Assembly (NCBI GenBank): GCA_965153455.1
Contig: OZ234494.1
Coordinates: 20,398,001 to 20,462,000 of the forward strand
Reading direction: 5' to 3'
Length of the DNA stretch: 64,000 nucleotides
Source of the DNA: Sphagnum compactum
Taxonomy: Eukaryota; Bryophyta; Sphagnopsida; Sphagnales
Below, piece after piece: positions 49,301 to 59,062 of the stretch. Under the pieces are notes generated by a model. That model did not search any database, was not told the origin of the DNA, and was given only the letters and a program-made list of their open reading frames with translations. A program made the translations under genes and the position numbers. Every line of letters starts with the position of its first letter. Position 1 is the stretch's first letter.

Positions 49301-51168
49301 TCACCTTTGATGAGAATGGAGAACCAACACCTTCTTGAGTAATGTAGAGCTTCAGGATTTCAGGGGACAGATTTTGAGGGTATCCAAAGTCCATGATCTC
49401 TACACAGCACCATCAGAATCAATCAGGAAACGAATATTCCCTGCAGATGGCACCCTGAACTCAAAAAGAGTTTTGCTTTAGACTTTGAAATCATTCCAGG
49501 TTTCTGCCTATCCCATACTGATCAAAACTGATGCTAACTCCAGGCAATTCTCATCCAGAAGTGCAAGTGCCTATAGAAAGAGGCCTTCAAGAGAAAATTT
49601 GTCAGCAACAGAAAAAGTATGTAGAAAAATGAGACAAATAATACCATCAAGAAGCTCATAGATGAGGACAAAGTTGTTCCTGATTGCATCTTCATCAAAT
49701 GCCCCTCCAAAGTATGACTTGAAGAGTGCCACTGCCTGACATTTGACAAATGAAGCATTACTCCAAAAAAAACCAATCACATATAACAAGCTCACCTAAA
49801 AGGAATTAAGACTAAGAGTGTGGAAAATATATGGATTATTTGTCTGGGGCTATCTTGAATACTAGACTAGTATACCCTCCTGGCTTCTTTGCCATGTGCA
49901 AGCACTGAGGAGGAAGGAAAGAGTTCCTGAATACCAGCTGATATGATTGCTGAGGTTGGAACCCAGGTTTTCAGAAGCCAAAAAAGCAGTATATGCTTTT
50001 GAGTTTCTAAACCGACCAGAACCACAAGGGAACTGCAAAGGAATCCTCATTTGAGATGCAGTTGTTGATAACCTGGCTTCAAAGGCCTATTCAAAGGTCA
50101 TGCATAGAAACTGCATCTCTTTGTGTGTGTGTGTCTGAGGACAAAATTGGGAAGCTCTCCTTGGCAAAGATAGGTATTTTTCAGGTCAAGTTTTTGTTCT
50201 CAAAGTTGGACCGGTTGCACACTGATCCTCTAACTGTTCAAATGAACTATCAGCCAAATTAAGCTCTAATTGCGAGTCGTTGAACAGCACACCAAAGCAC
50301 ATGGAACCCAATCTGTAAACTTTACCATGCAGAAGGAGATGTCATTACATCTACTTGGATCTCAATACAGGCTATGGTACCAGCTCAAAAACGTACAGAG
50401 ACCAGAAGGAGATGTCGTTACATCTACTTGGATCTCAATGCAGGCTACAGTACCAGCTCATAAAACATCCAGGGACAAAACAGCATACCTCAACCACAAA
50501 CTTGAATGCACAAGCTGCATTGGCATTGCTACTGACAACAATGACAATGTAGACATTGCTGATGCGCATGTACAAGAAAGAGCAGCCACCTATTTGGCGC
50601 ACAGGACAAGTGCCCAGTTCCTTGGACTGCATAATATTTGTGCGGAATGCATCCACCATGTTGCCTCTGCAAGATGAATGAATCACACATCAAATCATAC
50701 ATCATCCTCCAATCTACAAATAAGGCATTGCCATTGCAACAATGGATTCTACTAAGAGGGAGGGGAGCAGACTTGATATCAATGTGCTATGTACCTACCC
50801 TCAGAAAGCGGATTTCCACTTTCCCCAAATTCTAACCCTAAAAATGTCAGCAGATGGGGGTTTCTAAGCAACTGTTTGTAAGAAAACAGTGGTTTCTTCT
50901 ACAGACAACACATATTGCTTTAGAGCTAGCCTTTACTTCCACAACTGCAGCTACAGACAAGCCACAATGCGTCCGTCGTCTAGAATTCAATGCAAACCTT
51001 CTTCAATCTCCCGAAAACAAAAGAACAAAGAGATAAAAAGCAGCAAAAGAGCAGGGAAAGATCACAAGCGAAGCGGAGGCCTTACCCGACATCGTCACGG
51101 TACATGCGATTGATGAGCACATCTCCCCGCAGATTCAGAAAGTACACAGCAGATGCTGCCACCGGCAT
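46312..51168 (-). CDS. AP2M: AP-2 complex subunit mu (clathrin adaptor medium chain)
   Basis: Medium subunit of the AP-2 adaptor, which recognises Tyr-based sorting signals and links cargo to clathrin at the plasma membrane. Thirteen coding exons join in phase: 51086-51168, 50489-50666, 49645-49735, 49305-49399, 48889-48981, 48696-48744, 48313-48451, 48015-48131, 47646-47736, 47198-47340, 46907-47021, 46531-46575, 46312-46392. The product is 439 residues, about the length of Arabidopsis AP2M, and very similar throughout as far as I recall it. The N-terminal longin domain starts [20 protein letters not shown]. The mu homology domain includes [47 protein letters not shown] and [16 protein letters not shown], and ends [20 protein letters not shown] then Cys. 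The start follows the family N-terminus. A (CTG)8 tract lies in the 5' UTR. No damage is seen. Confidence 0.96.
48806..48842. repeat. Copy of an exon 7 fragment inside AP-2 mu intron 5
   Basis: CCTTTGCCTCAGCTTTCTTT here matches CCTTTGCCTCAGCTTCCTTT at 48330 in exon 7, with TCTAAAC following in both. The copy lies in intron 5 (48745-48888) in the same orientation. Confidence 0.7.
50331..50478. repeat. Two-copy tandem duplication, 73 bp, in AP-2 mu intron 2
   Basis: AGAAGGAGATGTC.TTACATC starts at 50331 and 50404, and CTACTTGGATCTCAAT, CAGGCTA and GTACCAGCTCA follow in both. It lies next to the exon 2 donor without disturbing it. Confidence 0.9.
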
Positions 51169-51183
51169 CTTGCCGTGCTCCTC

Positions 51184-51207
51184 CTGCTGCTGCTGCTGCT
51201 GCTGCTG
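51184..51207. repeat. (CTG)8 trinucleotide repeat in the AP-2 mu 5' UTR
   Basis: Eight CTG units on the plus strand, CAG in the transcript, start 15 bp upstream of the AP-2 mu start codon. Confidence 0.9.
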
Positions 51208-51359
51208 CTACTCCCGAGTCCCTCCCCGATCTCCACCAGATCTTGCTGCTGCTCGCAGATCGCTCTCACTCTTCTCTTCTCTCTCCCTGCGAGATCTCTG
51301 GGACTGAGTACTGCGCTTCGTCGTCTTCCGTTCCCTGCGTGCGCCAGAAGAGTTTTACA

Positions 51360-52095
51360 CCCGGCGGTTATGTCTGTATGTTTTTTTTTCGCCCGGGGGG
51401 GGTTTCAACTTCGCCAAATTTTCGATATGAAAAAAAAGGAAAAAAGAACACTGATAAGTATATATATTCTTTTTTTTTTCATATCGAAATTTTGGAGAAG
51501 TTTTATTTTAAATTAGCAAAATTAGTCGAATTTATACTAGAAAATCAAAATTTTGCAAAATTTATTTTCCCAATTTCTTTGTCGAAAAATGGCGAAATTT
51601 CGCCAGAAAGAAAACGCACTGGCGGATATCAGTATACCTATATCCCAGTGAAATGTTTTCTGTGGGCGAATTTTCGCCATTTTGAGGTTTTTTTTTTTAA
51701 TAAGGAATATTCTGTCATAAATTCCCTTTCTTGAAAAACAATTAGTCCAAAAACGACAAAAATGTTTAATAGCATTTGCCAAAAATTGGCTCAACTGCCT
51801 GCGACATGAAAGGGTGCGTAAGAATTTTTTTTACTTTCCTATTTTGAATATTGCCAAATTTGGGTCAATATTCTTCAGCACTTGAGCAACATCACAAAAT
51901 AAGGGAGGGAAAAAACACTGCTACATCCAGATGGAATAATAGAGTTATCCGTGAAGTCAGGCGATTACGGGGCGAGAACGGCCAGTTTCGCCAGAATAGG
52001 GCATCAAACGTTTAACTGGGAATGAAAATTTTACAAAAGGAAATAACTGGGACCCAAACTAGTTTTTCCACCAATTTTGGCGATAAACTGAGTTT
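51360..52095. repeat. Repeat-rich region with GGCGAA..TTCGCC palindromes
   Basis: GGCGAAATTTCGCC at 51591-51604 is a perfect 14-bp palindrome, and GGCGAATTTTCGCC follows at 51665-51678. Related phrases (TTCGCCA, GGCGAATTTTC) recur at 51408, 51987, 52077 and 53905. The left part overlaps the promoter side of AP-2 mu. The right part, from about 51925, has weak similarity to sequence upstream of repeat copy A. Confidence 0.6.
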
Positions 52096-52099
52096 CTTC

Positions 52100-52471
52100 C
52101 TGTCTTTCCTTTTTCCTGAGCGCCTCCACTGCTGCTACATATATTTTCACCTCTCCTACCTGTATACAACTACCATAATTACTCTCGAACCTGGTGCATT
52201 AAATGCTGAGTTTCAGCATTTCATACCCAGATTTAATCAAATTTCCTTACTTTGTGGATACCACTGAAAAAGGGGATAGGGGGGCGAAACCAGAGGAGAA
52301 AGGGCGTGAAACAGAGGGTGACTTTACGGATAACTCTAATATTCTTTTTATTTTCTTTTCTTTTTCTTCTGTCAATTTTCCGAGAATTTAGAGCCAGAAT
52401 TGGGATCACACCTCCCCCTTTTCTGTTTTTCTTCTTTTTCCAAGCAAGAATTATTATTTTTTAATTGTTGA
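52100..52471. repeat. Dispersed repeat, copy B (partner at 421-732)
   Basis: Same blocks in the same order as copy A: CTGAGCGCCTCCACT, CTACATATATTTTCAC, TGCTGAGTTTCAGCATTTCA, GGATACCACTGAAA, GGGGATAGG, GTGACTTTA.GGATAAC and finally AATTGTTGAAA. Extra T-rich sequence lies near the right end. Confidence 0.78.
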
Positions 52472-52474
52472 AAT

Positions 52475-53299
52475 TTATTTATTTTAATTATTGCATTGAA
52501 AGTTTGAAATTTCGAAATTTGGTAAGAGTAAGTAGTAGGTTGAAGTCTCATTCATCTTCAAGTTCGGGTTGTTGTTGTACAATGCAAACTAAAAGAAATG
52601 AAACATTACCCATTTGATGAGATATTTTAAACATTGAGAATTATTTGTTCCCTAATTCTTATGGGGAAATGGTTGATCATTGTTTTTATTATTTCCCATT
52701 TAATCACTAGCTTGGAATGTTTTTATGAAAATTCTCAATAAAATGATTGAAAGATAATTAATTTTTTTGAATTGTTAAAAAAAAAGTTAACCAATTCATG
52801 AAAAAAAAATTATATTGCTCACAAAGTGAACATGTTTGACACACATTCATTACTATTTCATAAGTGATAGGAGTGGTTCCGTCTCAATGACACATTGGAC
52901 CTTCTTGACAAACAAGCATTCATGTAAAATGCACCAAACCAAAATGATTGGTATGCATTATAATAGATGAAAAATGATTTTTTTTCATTCATGTTTTTTC
53001 AATAGAAATAAATTTTTTAATGCAATTGAAAAACTTGAAAAATAATATTTAATGTGCCCACCAAGTGCATTCAAAAATTTATTTATTTATTTATTTATTT
53101 GATGCTAATGTGCTCAATGCTGTTGTTATCAACTTACGGTTTAAAACTTGGTGCCTAAATCTTTTGAATTAATAAAATTTACTCCATATTTATATCTTTG
53201 CAATACGATTTTTACTCTTTGCATGCATAAAGAAGAATTTCATTTATATGTGTCAAATGAAATATAAGGTTTAGCCTAATCTATATAGTGTCATGGTTT
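52475..53299. other. No gene recognised
   Basis: Strongly AT-rich; includes a (TTTA)n tract at 53080-53100. No supported feature. Confidence 0.5.
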
Positions 53300-53600
53300 G
53301 TTTCAATTTTGTAATGTAGTCACACCGTCTAGCAATCATCCACAAGAGGAATTAGCCAAATTTGGCTACAGGCACGTTAGAGAGGAAAGGAATGGTAGAA
53401 AATTTGAACAATCTTGCTATATTTTGATAACCTCTTGAAACCTATTGTGTAAATATGGCAATTTTAGAAAGTTTTTTTTCCTTGAAATCTGGCGACTTTG
53501 GCACCTTTTTTCTTCACAAAAATCCTTTGTATGAATCACACTAGATTTATATTTGTTGTCAAGTGGCAAAAATTTGCTAAAACAAAATAAAATAAAATTG
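53300..53600. repeat. Dispersed palindrome-family repeat copy
   Basis: Begins GTTTCAATTTTGTAATGTAG and contains the perfect palindrome TAGCCAAATTTGGCTA at 53353-53368. It continues through GTTAGAGAGGAAAG and CTTCACAAAAATCCTTTGTA to ATCACACTAGATTT, parallel to 37346-37560. Confidence 0.8.
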
Positions 53601-54153
53601 GTTATCACTAGCATTTTTTTAAAAGAAATATTTCATTTAAATATTCCTTTTTTCTTGAAAACAAATTCAAGAAAAAGATATTTTGGTTTAATTTCACTAA
53701 ATCTCTATTCCTAACGGTTATAGGTACCTCGACTATAAAAGGAATTTTATTTTTTATTTTTTGACAAGTTCTAATATCATATCATCATTTATGGCTAAAT
53801 CCCTCTTTGGGCTCTCATGCCATTGGACCTATCTATTATTGAGATTTATTTCTTTAATATTAGGACCAATAAAAAACAGCTCTAAACCATTGATGTTTTT
53901 TGGTGGCGAATTTTCACCATTTTTGCAAAGAATAATTTGAAAATGAACATTCTGTCATTAATAGTTTTCACCATAATGGGGAATTTTCACAATTTTCCCT
54001 TCAAAAAAATTTTGCCAAAAGAAGGAAAATTCTTATTTTTAAAATTGCAAAAAAAATCGCCACAATTGCCTACAATATGAAAGCGTACTTAGGATTTTCT
54101 ACTTTCATATTTTGAATATTGCCAATTTTGGCTAATTGATTGTACCTTCCCGA

Positions 54154-54505
54154 AGCCTGCTGCTGCTCGCTATCCATCGATCTTATCCGTTCGTGCCGTC
54201 CCTACGGCTGCTGCTACTCGCTATCCATCGATCTTGTCCGTTCGTGCCATCCCTAAGCCTGCTGTTGCGCTATCCATCGATCTTGTCCGTTCGTGCCATC
54301 CCTAAGCCTGCTGTTGCTCGTCATCCATCGATCTCGTCCGTTCGTGCCGTCCCTAAGCCTGCTTCTGCTGCTTGTTATTCATCGATCTCGTCCGTTCGTG
54401 CCGTCCCTAAGCCAGCTGCTGCTGCTCGTCATCCATCGATCTCGTCCGTTCGTGCCGTCCCTAAGCATGCTGCCTCTCGTCATCCGTCGATCTCGCCCCT
54501 TCGTG
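54154..54505. repeat. Minisatellite, about 51-bp unit, 7 copies, upstream of the SDR gene
   Basis: CATCGATCT.GTCCGTTCGTG recurs at about 54174, 54225, 54274, 54325, 54380, 54433 and, diverged, 54484: spacings of 49-55 bp. Each unit continues CC.TCCCTAAGCC.GCTG. It is GC-richer than its surroundings and ends about 240 bp before the SDR start codon, so it may be in the promoter or 5' UTR. A 259-codon frame through it (54136-54915) is not in the SDR frame. Confidence 0.88.
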
Positions 54506-54742
54506 CGCCGGACCAATGTGAACCCGGCGTGGCACTGCTGCAATATCCAGACTCGAGAGAGAAGAAAGATGCAGAATGCTGGTGCGGGAGTTGCCAAAAA
54601 CTCCAAGTTTTGTCCTTGATCTTCCAGCTCCATCGATTTGTGGTTGCTTGTTTGTCGATTTTGAGTTCACAGATCTGCAGCTGGCGGTGGTGTCTGATTT
54701 TTTCTAGTTCACTGTGCAAGACAAGGAGGGGAGGGATTGGCG

Positions 54743-57700
54743 ATGGAGGCATTATGCGTTACAAGAGCCTCCTCAGTAGCTGCAGCAGGGCTACTAGTGC
54801 AAACCCATCAGCATCATCATCATCATCATCACTCCAGGAGCTTACTTTCACTGCAATGTTCCCAATCATCGCAGCATCAATGGGGATGGAGATGTATGAA
54901 GAAGGACATGACTAGAGCTCCCCTGGCTTTCTCTTCTCCTTCCTCCTCTCAAGTGAGACCATGCAGAAAACCCCCAAACCTTGCCCTATTTCTTCCACCT
55001 TCTGAATTCCTCATAGCATTGAGGCACTAGCATGCTGGTAGAGCTTGTGGGTACCGGGGTTTTTTTTTATATTATTATTTATAAATTTGTAAATCTTTTT
55101 TTATAATAAATAAATTTTAGGTTTCAATCTATTCAGGCAATCTAGCAACTTCCCAAGTGGAGTTGGACTTTTATGGTGGAATCAGGACTTTTCCAGCTAG
55201 CTTGCCAAAATTTGCATTTCAGTAGCATTGCCACTCTTATAACCAGTGTGGCATGACTCTGTCTCCTTTTCTTTTTTTTGTTTGTCCTTTGGATGTGAGA
55301 GAATGGATAATTTGCTTTTTGTTGGGTTGGTGAATTTTGGGTGATTGCAGCAGCAGGTGTACACTAGATGGACAGAATGCTGGACATGCTCAAGAAGGCA
55401 ATTGTCAACAAAGATCAAGTGCCAGGCCATTCCAGAAGAGGCTGTTACCATTGACAACTCAACAGGTTTTTGTACACTCAATTTCTATTACCAACCTCAA
55501 TAAATCTCTTTCAGCTTTCTTCAGGTCCCAAATCCATTGGGTTTTGTTGAAATTTTTTTATTCTTTCTTCAGTGTGAATTACTGAGAATGACATCAGGAA
55601 CTTACATTTAGATCATGGGGTGTTTGATCTTTTTCGCAGTTTTGGTAGTAGGTGGTGGAGGGGTGGGAATGGAGGTCGTGAGAAGCTTTGCCAAAGCAGG
55701 CTCATGGGTGACTGCCTACCAAAGAGGGGAGAAGTTCCGCAAAGAGATTGAGGAGCTCGGGGCAATGCTTGCAATTGGCGATGTATTGGATGTTGGTGCA
55801 ATTGAGAAGACACTAAGGGGGAATTCCTTTGATGCTATTGTTTGCACTGTCGGTAGGTTGCCTATAAGGTTGCCCTCACAATACTTACAAATAAACTGGT
55901 TGGAGGAATTCCCATGCCTGGCACCCCTTGATTTTCTTCTTTCTTCCCAGCAGCTTTCATTTCGTCTGCATTCAGGCTTTCTTTGCAATTTCCTTCAGGG
56001 TTGTTTTATCTCCTGCATTTTTTCTGTGCCATTATTATGTTCATTGCAATTGTCCACCAGAAGATGACAATCACCTTGTTAGAGAAATTGTTTCTGGGGT
56101 GGGGATACAGGTGGTGGAACAGCAAATCCTGAAGTTGACAGGGTAAGCTTCTGTTCTGTTTTGATTTCTAGGGTTTTGACATTCATGGTTGAGAGATCTT
56201 CTCTTTGGATGTTTCCCTCTGATGGCTTCAACAAATTAAACCAGCTGAGAATGTTAGCAGGAACCATAGCTTTCCCTAGCTACACTAACAACACTATATT
56301 ATGCATTCAATAGAGGGAGTAGCTCTGTAAACTGAAAGTGCCACTCAGTCATGCTTTGTTTGCAAAACCCCCTTTTGAAAATTACCCATTAATGCTGGTC
56401 ATTTTAGAACACTGCACTAGAATGGCGGTTTGGTAAATGAATGTTGGAAAAACAGATTCTAACTAGTACTGAAAAGCAATATAGTGTTGTTAGACTTGGG
56501 TGTAGCTAGGGAAAGCTATGACTCCTGCTGGTGTAATGGGTTCCTGCTGAATATGAAGTCTGCTGGCGTAATAGTGTTCCAAGACTGTTTTCTAAATCCA
56601 AAGTGTGATTGGCAGGAAGGTCCAATCAATTTGATAAATGCTGCAAAAAATGCTGGTGTAAAGCGGTTCCTCATGGTACCTAAAACCACTTGTCTCTTCC
56701 TTTTCTTTTGGTCATCAGAAAGCTCAAAAAGTTCTCCCTGCTTTTAGTGGAACTACAATTTTGGGTTAGGGTTAGGCTTTCTTATAAACCCTAGGTATTA
56801 TAGTAAAGCTGCCACAAGCAATTGTCCCTCTGTCTGCCATTGCTCTGTTTTCCAATTTTCCTATGAGGTAGTGCTAAATTTCTTTTTCATTTTAAAAGGC
56901 GGTGATCATTGAGTGGGCAGGTTTCAAGTGTTGGAGTGGGGGAAAGTGTGAAGGCAGTGGATGAGCGGGTATGCATTTCAGTACTTAAAAGACCTCAAAG
57001 AAATTCATTGCATTTTTTTTGTCGTAATCAAAAGGGTGCTGGTTGAAAGTGCTTCAAAGGGGTTGAGGGACCCTTTGGTTGGTCAGTTGGTGTAATCCAC
57101 TTGATAGTTCAAACCTGAAGCTATGGTGTGAAAAAACTAAGATTTCTTAGTTAATGAGTTTCTTTTTGTTGTGAATGTCTCTTATTTTATCAGTGTATGT
57201 TGCATTTCTATTGCAAATTTGCAGACGCTCTCAATCTTGAGACCTGTCTTGGATGCAAAAGGAGTAGCAGAAGATGCTGTAAGGGACAGCGGCATTGCAT
57301 ACACCATCTTGCGCCCTGGGGGTTTGATGCCTCCTGTGAGTTAATTTGCACATCTCATCCAAACTGAAGAACACTGAATGTTACTTTGTGGTTTCTACAA
57401 GTTCATGTCAGGCTGCACTGCTAAAAGCAGTTGCTTATTCTTCACCTGCCCACTTAACAAGTGAAGAAGTTCTTCACAGAAATGTTAGTAGTAGCTTAAT
57501 CATAGCATGGATGCTTATGATGTGAACAGCCAGGGACAGGTAATGGAATTTTAACAGAAGACTCAAGCATAGGCGGACTCATCAGTCGGAGTGATGTTGC
57601 TGCCCTTGTGAGTAGTATCTACTTATCCTGAAATGCACCTGTAACCCAATTTCCCAAACCCTCTTTCTTTCATTTTTTGCAATGGTATTCCTGTTATTGT

Positions 57701-58303
57701 TGGGTATTTTAAAATCCTAATTGGCAAAAAAGTGGGCCCTATCATGGTGTAGTTCAAAGATCTTCCTACAAGTAGGAAGATCTTTGGTGATTTTTGACTT
57801 GGGTTAGCTAATTTGTGGGATTTTGATCTTTGGTGATTTGGGTTGGGTAATTGTTGGGTTTGATCTTTGGCTCAGATCATGAAGGTTTTATTCAATAAGC
57901 AGACAGAGGGCAAAACATTCACCGCCATTGACAAAGATAAGGTAAGGCCTGGATCCTAAAACCTCTGGAGCCCCCAGAACCGAAAATCACACACTCCATG
58001 CACCATGCAGCAAAGTCTAGAAATCACTGTGGCATTAAAACCAATGAAGAAGTCACTGGTGATTTTCAACCATAGGTGAACATATTCCATCATTGAGGCT
58101 GCTATTCTGTGCAGTAATTTGATCATAGTTTGCCCAAATAATTGGGTGGTGGGTTCCATGTGTTTGATCACAGTTTGCTATACCTTTCTGAATATCATCT
58201 CGGGCATGATTGTTCCTGAACTCTTTGATGTGGCACTTTTGTGTTGCAGTTGCTTCCACCCACACAAACTCTAGAGGGAGTGGAGCTGTTCTCATTGAAT
58301 TAA
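54743..58303 (+). CDS. Chloroplast-type NAD(P)-binding atypical SDR (NmrA-like)
   Basis: Rossmann-fold protein of the atypical short-chain dehydrogenase group (NAD(P)H-binding family that includes Tic62- and At2g34460-like plastid proteins). The substrate is unknown. Exons: 54743-54952, 55351-55465, 55640-55852, 56111-56142, 56616-56675, 56921-56968, 57225-57335, 57530-57607, 57876-57941, 58250-58303; 328 residues, all in phase. The first ~70 residues are Ser/Ala/Arg-rich with a His run (seven consecutive) and few acids, like a plastid transit peptide. The nucleotide-binding loop is VLVVGGGGVGMEVV; then GDVLD, DAIVCTVGGG, INLINAAKNAGVKRFLMVSS, YTILRPGGLMPP and ISRSDVAALIMKVL follow family order. 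No classical YxxxK is seen, as in many atypical members. Exon 4 is only 32 bp. Exon 2 could start 3 bp later (tandem CAGCAG acceptor). The last exon is the least certain. Confidence 0.87.
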
Positions 58304-59062
58304 TTACTTCCACTTGTTTCCATTGTAATGGAATCATCCAACACGGCTTCATTAGAATTCAGGCTAGACAAGAGCATTTCTACTTGGAGAAATGGATGGC
58401 AGGGTTTTTGAAGCCCCCTCCCCCATTCTGAAAGGATCTGGAGAGTCGGATAGTTGCAAATAGGTGTAGGTATAAAATTAGTGGAATCATTTTGAAGCTT
58501 TGAATTCCAAATTTATGTCAAATTTGGATTCAATGAGCAAAGTCAATTTGCTTGGGAGTAAAGCTTTTTCTTCTTTCAAACTTAAACCACCCATTGAATT
58601 TTTAGTGGGTACTTATTGTTAGTTCTGTGTAGGGTAAAGCCCTGAGAGCAGAGAAATGACTCCTTGCACCTGAGGGCGGAGCCTGAGGTGTAGGGCATCA
58701 ATGCTCTGCTCTAAGTGCTTTACCAAGTGTAGAGACTGAGGTGGGCCTGCTGCACAGGCCCATCTTGTGCAAGAACTTTTCAGGGAGCAGAAGGTCTGCT
58801 CCTGAGGTCTTTATGACACTTGAAACTGATGTTGATAAATTCATATCTACCATTTGCAAAAACATCAGCATCTTTACAAAATGAAAATAACTTCAATCCA
58901 GGAGTCAAATCTAACCGTGCTTATGATAAACATACTTTTTGATGTTGGCCTGCTTATGCTCTAGAAATTCTGAGATGATTGGGTTTTGTTTATTTCCGAG
59001 TGCAGAGAAATGGGGTGAATTGGTCCCAAGTCTGTGTAGTGTGGTAAAGTTATTATTGAGAA
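58304..59062. other. Convergent gap between the SDR and DUF3455 genes
   Basis: About 760 bp that should hold both 3' UTRs. Imperfectly repeated GAG..TGAGG phrases occur at 58660-58810. No gene recognised. Confidence 0.55.

Noticed and set aside
54136-54915. 259-codon plus-strand frame over the minisatellite
   Set aside because: Runs through a tandem repeat and is out of frame with the SDR coding sequence, whose start, transit peptide and exon phases are convincing.
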